Origin: [Clostridium] symbiosum ATCC 14940
Lineage (GTDB): Bacteria; Bacillota; Clostridia; Lachnospirales; Lachnospiraceae
Reading direction: 5' to 3'
Length of the DNA stretch: 34,556 bases
Assembly: GCF_000466485.1 (NCBI RefSeq)
Contig: NZ_KE992807.1
Location: forward strand, 4,987 to 39,542
This document shows positions 1 through 8,053 of this stretch, in pieces. The notes under the pieces were generated by a model, which was given only the letters and a program-made list of their open reading frames with translations, made no database searches and had not been told where the DNA came from. Position 1 is the first letter of the stretch; each line of letters opens with the position of its first letter. A program made the translations under genes and the position numbers.

Positions 1-45
1 ATTTTTATCAGTTATCTGACGTACCCCGCCCCCCGCCGATATGGC

Positions 46-98
46 AGGTGCCGCATAATCATAATTGTATCATTACAAATTATAATTATGCGGCACCT
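46..98 (-). terminator. Strong hairpin downstream of ptsI, probable terminator
   Basis: A perfect 14-bp inverted repeat (arms 46-59 and 85-98, AGGTGCCGCATAAT and its complement) encloses an AT-rich loop that can pair further. It lies about 65 bases past the ptsI stop, where the end of the cda-pts operon is expected. On the minus strand it is not followed by a clear U-tract, so it may instead be an RNA-stabilising 3' structure or part of a bidirectional terminator with an unseen gene to the left. Bases 1-45 show nothing recognisable. Confidence 0.6.
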
Positions 99-162
99 TG
101 TCTTCTCAGTCAGAAACTTATTTTGGCTCACACCACACCGGAAAACAGCGCGCAATCACGGT

Positions 163-1878
163 TTATCGGCCTTCCACAAAATTCTTCATGAACTGCTGTG
201 TCTCGGCTGCCGTCACAAAGCCCATCGCCTGTTCCGCAACCGCCTTCAATTCTTCCACACTGTATCCGGTAATATATTTCCTCGCTTTCAGAATTGCAGA
301 TGCACTCATGCTGAACTCATTCAGCCCGAATGCCAGCAGCAGAGGAATCATAAGCGGATCGCTGGCTGCCTCACCGCACATTCCCACCATGATTCCTTCC
401 CTGCGTCCGCATTCGATGATGTGGCGGATACTGCGAAGCACTGCCGGGTTAAAGGTGGAATACAGGTAGGAAACCTTATCATTGCCGCGGTCTACCGACA
501 TTGTATACTGTGTCAGATCATTGGTGCCGATACTGAAGAAGTCGACTTCCTTCGCAAACACATCCGCCATCAGGGATGCGGCTGCCGTCTCAACCATGAT
601 TCCGACCTGAATCTCTTTATTATAGGCAATTCCTGCCTCATCAAGCTCTTTCCCGATATCCGCCACCAGCTCCTTCGCTTCCCTGTATTCTTCAATACAA
701 GTCACCATCGGAACCATAATCTTTATATTGCCAAAAGCGCTGGCTCTGAGCAGGGCCTTAAGCTGCGGACGGTAAATATCATCCTTTCTGTCAAGGCAGA
801 ACCGGATCGCCCGGTAGCCAAGGAACGGATTTTCATCCTTTTTAAGCCCCATGTAAGGAATCTCTTTATCGCCGCCGATATCCAGGGTTCTGATAATAAC
901 AGGTTTCCCCTTCATCGCGACGGCTACCTTTTTATAAGCCTCAAACTGCTCATCCTCGGTCGGCATCTCGTTCCGATCCATGAACAGAAATTCGGTTCTG
1001 AAAAGACCGATTCCTTCCCCGTCGTAGGCAAGCACCCGGTCCACATCCTCGGGCTTTCCGATGTTGGCCGCTATCTCGACCGTCACTCCGTCCACCGTGG
1101 TGCTGGACGTTCCGATATATTGCTTCAGTTCTTCTTTTTCCTGTAAATAGGCATCCCGTCTTTTCTCATACTCTGCAATCAGGTCACTGCCGGGATTTAC
1201 AAAAATCTCTCCTGACTCTCCGTCCAGAATCAGTTCGTCGCCGTCCTTCACCTCACTAAGAATTCCCGATGCCGCTACGACAGCCGGAATTTCCAAGGCT
1301 CTGGACAGGATTGCCGAGTGGGAGGTGCGCCCTCCAAGCTCCGTCACAATTCCCGCCACATTATCGGGGTTGATTCCTGCCGTGACAGACGGTGTCAGGT
1401 CCTCCGCCATCAGGATAGTTCCCGCCGGAAGAAGGGATACGTCCACCGACTGGACTCCCAGAAGAATCTTCTGCATTCTTGTCTTTATGTCTCTCATATC
1501 CGCAGCTCTCTGCTGCATCAATTCATCATCCATGGAAGCAAACATATCTGCATACATATTGCAGACTGTCTCCACCGCAAATTCACTGCAGACCTTATCG
1601 TTATCAATCTGATTTTCGATTTCGCCCGTCAGCATCGGATCCTGTAAAAGCATTAAATGGCCGTTTAAAATCTCAGCTTCTTTCTCTCCGATTCTGGATG
1701 CCATGTCATCCGCAAGGGCGCTTACATCCGCAATACTCTGCTCCACCGCACTTTTAAAACGTTCTTTCTCTGCTTCGGCATCCTCGATTCCGGTATTTTC
1801 AATCACTAACTTCTCTTCTCTCAGAATAGCTGCTTTTCCAATACCGATACCGGCAGATGCGCCTGTCCCTCTTGCCAT
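163..1878 (-). CDS. ptsI: Phosphoenolpyruvate-protein phosphotransferase (PTS Enzyme I)
   Basis: This is cytoplasmic Enzyme I, which takes phosphate from PEP and passes it to HPr to drive all PTS sugar uptake. The 571-residue length is normal for the family. The N-terminal part is the HPr-binding helical domain plus the phosphohistidine domain, with the active-site histidine at about residue 187 in GGRTSHSAI. The C-terminal PEP-binding barrel shows GIGLFRTEFLFM, SIGTNDLTQYTMSVDRGN and the conserved cysteine motif GMCGEAASD. The ATG at 1878 is preceded by an excellent GAGGAGG site 7 bases upstream. It lies 27 bases after ptsH, so the two are co-transcribed and end at the hairpin near 46-98. 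No catalytic residue appears to be missing. Confidence 0.97.
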   Translation of the reverse strand: MARGTGASAGIGIGKAAILREEKLVIENTGIEDAEAEKERFKSAVEQSIADVSALADDMASRIGEKEAEILNGHLMLLQDPMLTGEIENQIDNDKVCSEFAVETVCNMYADMFASMDDELMQQRAADMRDIKTRMQKILLGVQSVDVSLLPAGTILMAEDLTPSVTAGINPDNVAGIVTELGGRTSHSAILSRALEIPAVVAASGILSEVKDGDELILDGESGEIFVNPGSDLIAEYEKRRDAYLQEKEELKQYIGTSSTTVDGVTVEIAANIGKPEDVDRVLAYDGEGIGLFRTEFLFMDRNEMPTEDEQFEAYKKVAVAMKGKPVIIRTLDIGGDKEIPYMGLKKDENPFLGYRAIRFCLDRKDDIYRPQLKALLRASAFGNIKIMVPMVTCIEEYREAKELVADIGKELDEAGIAYNKEIQVGIMVETAAASLMADVFAKEVDFFSIGTNDLTQYTMSVDRGNDKVSYLYSTFNPAVLRSIRHIIECGRREGIMVGMCGEAASDPLMIPLLLAFGLNEFSMSASAILKARKYITGYSVEELKAVAEQAMGFVTAAETQQFMKNFVEGR

Positions 1879-1905
1879 TGTGGTTCCTCCTCTTTCCGGA
1901 TTTCT

Positions 1906-2169
1906 TTACTCGCCAAGGCCGTCGTTCACAATATTAAGCATTGCAGACAATGCTGCCTCCTCGTCCTTGCCGTCACATATAAATTCAATCTCGTCCCCGC
2001 ACTTGATACAGGCGCCCAGAACGCTTAACACGCTCTTTGCATTCGATGTTGAATTTCTGAAGTTAAACATAATGGAGCAGTCATATTTACCCGCTTCATT
2101 ACAGAAAATCCCGGCCGGCCTCAAATGAAGGCCGGTTGGATTCTTAATTTTTATTTTTGCCTTAACCAT
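1906..2169 (-). CDS. ptsH: Phosphocarrier protein HPr
   Basis: HPr is the small phosphotransfer protein between Enzyme I and the sugar-specific Enzyme IIA proteins. The 87 residues cover the full fold. The catalytic histidine is at position 15 (GLHLRPAG) and the regulatory serine at position 46 (NAKSVLSVLG), the target of HPr kinase in Firmicutes. Residues 47-48 are Val-Leu rather than the common Ile-Met, a mild deviation in the kinase/CcpA contact patch. An AGAGGGG site stands about 10 bases before the ATG. It sits 20 bases after cdaR and 27 bases before ptsI. A second HPr-fold protein without His15 is encoded at 21793-22047, and the kinase hprK at 25010-25936, so this copy is the general PTS carrier. 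Confidence 0.95.
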   Translation of the reverse strand: MVKAKIKIKNPTGLHLRPAGIFCNEAGKYDCSIMFNFRNSTSNAKSVLSVLGACIKCGDEIEFICDGKDEEAALSAMLNIVNDGLGE

Positions 2170-2189
2170 GACAAAATAACCCCTCTTTA

Positions 2190-3578
2190 CTATTCTGATT
2201 TACTTTCTGCCGGTTTTGTCTCCGCCGGGCTGCTCTCTGCAGCTTTAGTCTCTTTTGTTTCGTTTGATTTTGATTCATTCGGCTTAGTCTCGCCCGTCTT
2301 CGTCTCTTCCGCAGTTCCCGAAACCTCGTCGGAAGGTGACTTCTCGGCAATCGTCATAGTCGCCTTCGGATAGGCGATTACTTCGAATGCATCATCCAGG
2401 TCAAGGGCCGCCTCGATGTCATAGGTTCCTTCTCCAAGACCGGTGACATCGGCATGTATATTCATCTTTGCGGTGGAGAGACTGTCCAGATCCTCCTTGA
2501 GTCCCCGCACCCTGATTTCCGCCTTATCGCTGCCAAACGTATAGGAATAATTATCGGACCTGCCGTTCAGCGCAATATCCTTCGTATTGACCGTAAATGT
2601 CTTCTCCCGCAGCGGCTCTACTTTCAGAGTCACCGTGATCACGGTATCGCTCATACCGGCTATCGTGATATTCGGTTCCAGGAAATCTTTGAGGTCAATC
2701 TCGCATGTCTTGTCAGAAGTCGCTCCGTCGATATTCAGCAGCGGATCCTGTACCGTAAGTGTACTGATACCCGCCAGATCCGACTTAAGCCCTGCCACGG
2801 AAACATTCTTGACAGAAGTCTCCACACCCGTATATTTATATCCCTGGGCAACCTCGCCCGTGACGACAAAATCAAGCGGTATCGTCTTTACCTTCAGTAT
2901 CTGCATCGTGTACGTGATATCTCCGCCCAGCACCTTGACCTTGTCCTGGAGATCATTCAGCTTGTTCCCATTGGCATCATAGAATACCGGTGTGGCCGTG
3001 CCGGTGACATCCGAGCTGGCCCCCTCGATCGGAAATTCGATTCCTACTCCGCTGATTTGTCCCACCTGGGATACAGGTCCTTTGACATAGACGTGATCCG
3101 GCGACATGGTAATTTCACCCGGCTGGTATCCGTCCGCCTGTTTTCCATATGGATTCGGCACCAGTGTAAATTCTTTCGTCTGCAGGTTTTCCGTCTGAAT
3201 CTTAATGACTTCCGGTGATTTGACCGTCGGCGCCGTCTCAAAGAGGTCGCTGTTGTTGACCACCTCAACCTTGACAGGGATCGCCCCGGTGACATCATAC
3301 ATCTCGGAGAGATCGGCATATGCCCTGAAATCACTCGGTTTCACCTTATACTGATCCTTGGTTCTGATACGGTAGGTAATGACTGCCGTTTTCTTGCCTA
3401 CGATCTCATATGTCAGGTTCGCTTTTTCCAAAACCTGCTCATTAATCGGCTCTACAGGGACTTCTTTGGTCCCTGTAGTCACCGGATTCGCCACATTTAC
3501 GACGGCCAGCCAGACAAAAAATGCACAGAGCAGGGAAACCAGCTTCAGTCCGGAATTTTTAGTCAGCTTTTCTTTCAT
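2190..3578 (-). CDS. cdaR: YbbR-domain protein CdaR, regulator of the c-di-AMP synthase CdaA
   Basis: This is a membrane-anchored protein with one N-terminal transmembrane segment (about residues 12-30, LVSLLCAFFVWLAVVNV) followed by roughly four YbbR repeats outside the membrane (to about residue 405). In Bacillus and Listeria, CdaR binds and modulates CdaA; here its start overlaps the end of cdaA by 20 bases, which implies translational coupling. The last 50 or so residues form a low-complexity tail made of ETK/ESK/PAE units with no predicted fold, perhaps a wall-spanning or wall-interacting segment. The usual third gene of this operon, glmM, does not follow; ptsH does, 20 bases downstream. 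The family assignment is firm; the regulatory role is transferred from characterised homologues. Confidence 0.9.
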   Translation of the reverse strand: MKEKLTKNSGLKLVSLLCAFFVWLAVVNVANPVTTGTKEVPVEPINEQVLEKANLTYEIVGKKTAVITYRIRTKDQYKVKPSDFRAYADLSEMYDVTGAIPVKVEVVNNSDLFETAPTVKSPEVIKIQTENLQTKEFTLVPNPYGKQADGYQPGEITMSPDHVYVKGPVSQVGQISGVGIEFPIEGASSDVTGTATPVFYDANGNKLNDLQDKVKVLGGDITYTMQILKVKTIPLDFVVTGEVAQGYKYTGVETSVKNVSVAGLKSDLAGISTLTVQDPLLNIDGATSDKTCEIDLKDFLEPNITIAGMSDTVITVTLKVEPLREKTFTVNTKDIALNGRSDNYSYTFGSDKAEIRVRGLKEDLDSLSTAKMNIHADVTGLGEGTYDIEAALDLDDAFEVIAYPKATMTIAEKSPSDEVSGTAEETKTGETKPNESKSNETKETKAAESSPAETKPAESKSE

Positions 3579-4431
3579 TCTTCCGCCTTCCCTTCCAAAT
3601 CTTAAATCTGCCCGTGTTTGCGTCTTCGTGTTTAATCAATGTGGACAGAAGGCTCCTCAGTTCGTCTCCGCTGGCTACCCTGCGAAGCTGTCCTCCTGAC
3701 GCCACCGTGACCCGTCCTGTTTCCTCCGAAACGACGATGGTCACACTGTCCGAAGCCTCGCTGACTCCCACGGCCGCCCGGTGTCTCGTACCCAGATCCT
3801 TGCTGATGCCCATATTGTCCGACAGCGGCAGATAACAGGTTGCAGCCGTGACACGGTTTCCGCGGATCACAACGGCTCCGTCATGCAGAGGCGTATTATG
3901 TTCAAATATATTAATCAAAAGCTGGCTGGTGACAATGCCATCCACTTCGATTCCGGTTCTCTCGATCTCTCCGAGAGGAGTTGATCTCTCGATTACCATC
4001 AGGGCTCCGGTCTTAACCTTGCCCATCTCAAAGCTGGCCCTTACCAGCTCATTGATTGTCTTCTCATTAAAACTTTCATTCTTCTTCACATCATCGGCCG
4101 TGAAAAGATTGGTCAGGACATTCTTGCTGCCAAGCTGTTCCAGGGCTTTTCGCAGCTCCGGCTGGAATATGATAAGAATCGCCGTCACCGCAATATAGGA
4201 AGTCTTCTCGAGCAGCCACAGGATGGTATCCAGCTCCAGTATGGCCGCTAAAAGTACGAACGCAAAAATAAAGAGAATCCCTTTCAGAAGAGTCCATGCT
4301 CTTGTATTCTTAATCCATACCAGCATCTCATAAACGACTATCGTAATGATTGCAATCTCTAAGAAGTTCTTGAAAGTAATCTCCGGCACAAATGCTATCC
4401 AGGAATAAAGTTCCCTTAGAATCTCTGCCAT
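3559..4431 (-). CDS. cdaA: Membrane diadenylate cyclase CdaA (DisA_N domain)
   Basis: The enzyme makes cyclic di-AMP from two ATP. Three transmembrane helices occupy about residues 20-95 and the cytoplasmic DisA_N catalytic domain follows. The two signature motifs are intact: DGA at about 184-186 (LHDGAVVIRG) and RHR at about 216-218 (GTRHRAAVG). I place the start at the ATG at 4431, giving 290 residues, because a near-perfect AAGGAGGTGAGCGC site sits just before it; the in-frame start at 4452 would put that site inside the gene. Two membrane-protein genes lie upstream and cdaR, ptsH and ptsI lie downstream on the same strand. Confidence 0.95.
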   Translation of the reverse strand: MAEILRELYSWIAFVPEITFKNFLEIAIITIVVYEMLVWIKNTRAWTLLKGILFIFAFVLLAAILELDTILWLLEKTSYIAVTAILIIFQPELRKALEQLGSKNVLTNLFTADDVKKNESFNEKTINELVRASFEMGKVKTGALMVIERSTPLGEIERTGIEVDGIVTSQLLINIFEHNTPLHDGAVVIRGNRVTAATCYLPLSDNMGISKDLGTRHRAAVGVSEASDSVTIVVSEETGRVTVASGGQLRRVASGDELRSLLSTLIKHEDANTGRFKIWKGRRKNERKAD

Positions 4432-4478
4432 GCGCTCACCTCCTTCTGTCATTCATTCTAACTTGCCGCCGCACGTTC

Positions 4479-5420
4479 TCAGTGCTTCGGCGTTCTGCGC
4501 GTATTAATCTTCTGTACCTTTACCTCAGGCTTAGTTACCGCAATTTTGGGAACCGCCTTCACATAATAATAGTAATCGTCATCCTCAAACTGCACGTACT
4601 CCGTTCTGCTATAGTCTACGGCAAAAACGAAGAAGTGATACACTCCCGCAACCGCTGCGGATAATATAATGGCAATTATAAGGCCCGGCACCGATACCGA
4701 CACACCGAACTTAAAGTCACCGACAAATATCACAATCAGCTGGATAATGGAACCGGCCGCTATCGCCGTCCCCCAGGAGTAATTAATTGAAAGATTTTTC
4801 ACGACATGGACGACCAAAACGCCCAGACATCCCGCCGCTACCATGACAAGCATCGTCTGATTGCCAATGAGGCTTTTCACAACCTGTGCAAATACCTGCG
4901 TCATCTCTACCTGTTCGCTGCCCGCCAGAAAACTGCTGTTCTGCTTCACATACATAATCACATAATAAATAAAGATACCGCAGCTCATCGGTATTACCGA
5001 AACCAGGCTGCCCGCCAGGCCCACCAGAATCGGAATGGCAAACGGCACTTTAAAAAAGAACAGGATCGGCGTTGCCAGAAGCAGAATACTGTCTCCCGGC
5101 TGGAATCCATAGTAAAGCAGGACTACAATCAGCAGGAAAATACAGGTAATCACCGCAACCTCCAAAGATGCGGCATAAAGCTGTATCAAAAGAAATCCGC
5201 CTGCCAGAAACGCGATCGTCCCATACGGCAGACAGGTGGATACAAGTCCTATAGCCACCGGTACGAAGGGGCCTGAAATCTTAGGCATAAAACCGGCGTT
5301 CCTGTTAATCAGAAAGATGGCGGTAAATCCTACGATAAATTTCAGGACAGGAATTACAAATGCGCTGTTTTTACCGTAAAATGCTTTGAGCCTCTCCTTA
5401 AAAACCAGAAGTCCCATCAT
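4479..5420 (-). CDS. Uncharacterised polytopic membrane protein upstream of cdaA
   Basis: I do not recognise a named family. The 313-residue protein has roughly eight to ten hydrophobic segments from residue 20 to about 270, for example VAIGLVSTCLPYGTIAFL, ILLLATPILFFFKVPFAI and PGLIIAIILSAAVAGVYHFF. It ends in a charged cytoplasmic-looking tail with an acidic-tyrosine stretch (FEDDDYYYYV) and a basic end. The overall shape resembles a permease or flippase core, but there is no diagnostic motif. The start overlaps the preceding gene's stop by 4 bases and has a GGGAGGG site. It ends 47 bases before cdaA. The position suggests a job connected to c-di-AMP signalling, osmotic homeostasis or the envelope, but that is only inference from context. 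Confidence 0.85.
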   Translation of the reverse strand: MMGLLVFKERLKAFYGKNSAFVIPVLKFIVGFTAIFLINRNAGFMPKISGPFVPVAIGLVSTCLPYGTIAFLAGGFLLIQLYAASLEVAVITCIFLLIVVLLYYGFQPGDSILLLATPILFFFKVPFAIPILVGLAGSLVSVIPMSCGIFIYYVIMYVKQNSSFLAGSEQVEMTQVFAQVVKSLIGNQTMLVMVAAGCLGVLVVHVVKNLSINYSWGTAIAAGSIIQLIVIFVGDFKFGVSVSVPGLIIAIILSAAVAGVYHFFVFAVDYSRTEYVQFEDDDYYYYVKAVPKIAVTKPEVKVQKINTRRTPKH

Positions 5421-5845
5421 ACGCGTCTGCCCTCCCTCGCAAGTTCCCTGGAACGGCTGTGGTAATCATAGCGCTTGTCCAGATGCTTTAATTTCGCAAT
5501 ATAAATACGGTTTTTTCTAGCCTGATAATCGTATCGTTTGCCGTAAATAACGCAGATTAGCGCCATATACAGAACAAGCCCCACAAGGTAAACCGCCCCG
5601 CCCTTCCAGGCAAGCCCTGTGAGAGCGTCGATACCTATGGTGCTCAGGAAAACATCCATATTAAATAAAACCCAGATAGCCAGAATCATCACGCAGCAGA
5701 GAGTATAGCTGATAAAACCGCGAATCATGTTCCGGCTGATATAATCACTTTTGAAGTAACTGGTAACCGCCTGCATCCTGCCGCCGTTCTTTTTCTCGAA
5801 AACAGCCAGGTCGGCCATCAGCCTGATCTTCTCTTCATTGAGCAT
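5417..5845 (-). CDS. Uncharacterised two-helix membrane protein, first gene of the cdaA operon
   Basis: A 142-residue protein of unknown family. A polar N-terminal stretch of about 45 residues is followed by two hydrophobic helices (about 45-62, YTLCCVMILAIWVLFNM, and about 82-102, GAVYLVGLVLYMALICVIYG) and a strongly basic, tyrosine-rich cytoplasmic-looking tail. I place the start at the ATG at 5845 because GGGAGTGA stands just upstream; the in-frame ATG at 5860 has no ribosome binding site. The stop overlaps the next membrane-protein gene by 4 bases, so the two are probably made together and may form a complex. An extended -10 promoter lies about 40 bases upstream. Confidence 0.8.
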   Translation of the reverse strand: MLNEEKIRLMADLAVFEKKNGGRMQAVTSYFKSDYISRNMIRGFISYTLCCVMILAIWVLFNMDVFLSTIGIDALTGLAWKGGAVYLVGLVLYMALICVIYGKRYDYQARKNRIYIAKLKHLDKRYDYHSRSRELAREGRRV

Positions 5846-5881
5846 AAGTTCACTCCCCATTTACCATAAACGTATCAATTT

Positions 5882-5890
5882 ATTATAGCA
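5882..5890 (-). promoter_or_regulatory. Extended -10 promoter of the cdaA-ptsI operon
   Basis: The minus strand reads TGC followed by TATAAT here (-10 at 5882-5887, TG extension at 5888-5890). No good -35 hexamer lies 17 bases upstream, which fits an extended -10 promoter. Transcription would start about 30 bases before the ATG at 5845. Confidence 0.6.
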
Positions 5891-5921
5891 TAAGTTCAGG
5901 TAAATGGCGAGTGTCTTAAAT

Positions 5922-5954
5922 AATTTTCATAAAATTGTAAATAAAATGAAAATT
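5922..5954 (-). terminator. AT-rich inverted repeat after the ABC permease gene
   Basis: A perfect 9-bp inverted repeat (5922-5930 AATTTTCAT and 5946-5954) follows the permease stop codon by about 20 bases and precedes the next promoter. The stem is AT-only apart from one pair, so it would be a weak terminator. Confidence 0.35.
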
Positions 5955-5972
5955 CGCTATTATTTTTCTCAT

Positions 5973-7193
5973 TTACTCATATCGCAGCGCATCAATCGGA
6001 TCTGATTTCGCCGCCTTGGAGGCCGGATAAAGTCCAAAGAAGATTCCGACTACAGCGGAAAAAGTAACCGCCACCAGAATGACTCCCGGTTTGACAATCG
6101 TCGGGACTCCGATGGCCGCCCCCACCAGAGTGACCAGGCCGCCGCCCAGAAGAATCCCTATGATTCCTCCGCAGGCCGAAAGGATGGCAGATTCCGTAAG
6201 GAACTGGATCAGGACATCCCGGGTCCTGGCCCCCAGCGCTTTTCTGATTCCTATTTCTCTAGTCCGCTCCGTTACCGAAACCAGCATGATATTCATAATT
6301 CCAATCCCGCCTACAATCAGCGAAATAGCCGCGATGCCGCCCACCGCCAGGGAAAGCCCTGCCATCATGGAATCCACCTGCCCCATCTGACTGATCGCCG
6401 TCTCCATATAGAAATCCGACTTTTTACGGTCTTTCAGCTTTGCCACATAACTCAGCAGATCGTCATAAAATGTGTTCAGCTCAGCCTCGCTCATCGACGT
6501 GTCGGCAAAGAAATGACAGTAATAGAAGTGATCATTGGGCCAGGTCAGCAGCGTCCACGGAATATGGGCCGTTCCCTTATCACTTGGCGTCCCCATCATC
6601 AGCTTCTGGAATGCGCTCATCTTCTTCTCATATACACCCACAACGGTAAACTCTGCTACGTTGCCGAACAGCTCCGTGCGGAAGGTTTTCCCCACCGCAT
6701 CCTCTGTCCCGAACAGCATCTTTGCGCTGTCCACATCCAGAACGGCGTTTGTTTTACGCGCTTTCACATCCGCCTCATTCAGATATCTGCCGTACAGTAT
6801 ATCAACAGGCTGTACGTCGATATAATTATAATCCAGGCCGCTGAAACCGAATTTTACCTTTTTGCGTCCGGCAACCGCATCGGCGGAGGTACTCATGGCG
6901 CTGTCAATGTAGCTGATTTTATCTCCAAATACCGATTTAATCCTGCTCAGCTCATCCATGGTAAAATAATCGCTCTGCCTGGTGTCGTCAATCCAGTATC
7001 CAATTCCCAGATACGCCTGGGTAATGCCAATATCCTGGTAAAGGCTGGAAAACATCCCCCTCATCGTATCGCCGATGGATACTATCGAGATAACCGAGCC
7101 GATACCGATGATGATTCCCAGCATCGTCAGGAACGACCTCATCTTGTTGGCTCTGAGCGCGGAAAATGCCATAATCATATTTTCTATCAGCAT
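5973..7193 (-). CDS. MacB-like ABC transporter permease (FtsX/MacB_PCD)
   Basis: This is the membrane subunit of a MacB-type exporter. The 406 residues show the usual topology: one N-terminal transmembrane helix after the cytoplasmic amphipathic start (about 18-40, FLTMLGIIIGIGSVISIVSI), a large extracytoplasmic MacB_PCD domain (about 45-270), and three C-terminal helices of the FtsX domain with the family motif TERTREIGIRKALGAR. It overlaps the upstream ATPase gene by 7 bases and forms an operon with that ATPase and an adaptor. The substrate cannot be read from sequence; homologues export peptides, lipoproteins or antimicrobial compounds, often for self-protection. Confidence 0.92.
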   Translation of the reverse strand: MLIENMIMAFSALRANKMRSFLTMLGIIIGIGSVISIVSIGDTMRGMFSSLYQDIGITQAYLGIGYWIDDTRQSDYFTMDELSRIKSVFGDKISYIDSAMSTSADAVAGRKKVKFGFSGLDYNYIDVQPVDILYGRYLNEADVKARKTNAVLDVDSAKMLFGTEDAVGKTFRTELFGNVAEFTVVGVYEKKMSAFQKLMMGTPSDKGTAHIPWTLLTWPNDHFYYCHFFADTSMSEAELNTFYDDLLSYVAKLKDRKKSDFYMETAISQMGQVDSMMAGLSLAVGGIAAISLIVGGIGIMNIMLVSVTERTREIGIRKALGARTRDVLIQFLTESAILSACGGIIGILLGGGLVTLVGAAIGVPTIVKPGVILVAVTFSAVVGIFFGLYPASKAAKSDPIDALRYE

Positions 7194-7978
7194 GACTCCA
7201 CCTTCTTCCCCCCGGCTCTGTCTTTCCTCACATCGCTGACAATCTCCCCGTCACGGAACTTGATAACACGATCCGTGAATGCCGCAATATCTTCCTCGTG
7301 GGTAACCACAACCACGGTGGCGCCTTCGTCGTGAAGCTTGGAGAACAGATCCATAATCTCGACCGAAGAAGCAGTGTCCAGGTTACCGGTCGGCTCATCC
7401 GCCAGGATTAACGGCGGCTCATTGGCCAGCGCCCTGGCGATGGCTACCCTCTGTCTCTGGCCTCCCGACATCTCGTTGGGCATATGCTCCGTTCTCTCCC
7501 CCAGCCCCACGCGGCCCAAAAGCTCTACCGCACGTTCATGCCTCAGTTTCTTCGGCATATGGGCATAGGTCATCGGAAGCTCCACATTCTTTGCCGCCGA
7601 TGTTCTGGAAATCAGGTTGAACGACTGGAATACAAAGCCAATCTTCTGGTTTCTGATTCTGGAAAGCTGATCCTGGTTTAATGCGGAGATGTCAATTCCG
7701 TCCAGATAATAATGTCCCATCACAGGCCTGTCAAGACAGCCCAGGATATTCATCAGCGTGGATTTACCCGAGCCGGACTGGCCCATAATCGCAACAAATT
7801 CACCTTTTTTTATCGTCAGGTTTATATTTTTAAGGCCGATTACTTTGACCGCCCCCGTATCATATACCTTACAGAGATTGACAATCTTAATCAGCTCGTC
7901 TGTATCTACCTCTGGAAGCTCGGCTTTGCGGTCCAGCCTCTTCCTGATTCTGGTCTGGAGTTTTCTTCTGTCAATCAT
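7187..7978 (-). CDS. MacB/LolD-type ABC transporter ATPase
   Basis: This 263-residue cytoplasmic subunit powers the adjacent permease. Walker A is GQSGSGKS (about 66-73), the ABC signature [15 protein letters not shown], and Walker [13 protein letters not shown] with the catalytic Glu. The N-terminal 30 residues are a charged extension rich in Arg and Lys ahead of the normal LolD/MacB start, which is unusual but mild. The ATG at 7978 has a GGGAGG site 8 bases upstream, supporting this start. It lies 75 bases after the adaptor gene and overlaps the permease gene. Confidence 0.94.
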   Translation of the reverse strand: MIDRRKLQTRIRKRLDRKAELPEVDTDELIKIVNLCKVYDTGAVKVIGLKNINLTIKKGEFVAIMGQSGSGKSTLMNILGCLDRPVMGHYYLDGIDISALNQDQLSRIRNQKIGFVFQSFNLISRTSAAKNVELPMTYAHMPKKLRHERAVELLGRVGLGERTEHMPNEMSGGQRQRVAIARALANEPPLILADEPTGNLDTASSVEIMDLFSKLHDEGATVVVVTHEEDIAAFTDRVIKFRDGEIVSDVRKDRAGGKKVESC

Positions 7979-8053
7979 TGTCTGTGCCTCCCTTATTCTG
8001 CTCCGTCACTGTGTGAACGGCTCCCTGCAAAGCTTTACTCATCGCTTTATTTC

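Noticed and set aside
88-1146. Long plus-strand open frame of 352 codons
   Set aside because: It lies opposite ptsI, reads as a His/Arg/Cys-rich sequence with no family resemblance, and has no ribosome binding site; it is a codon-bias shadow of ptsI.
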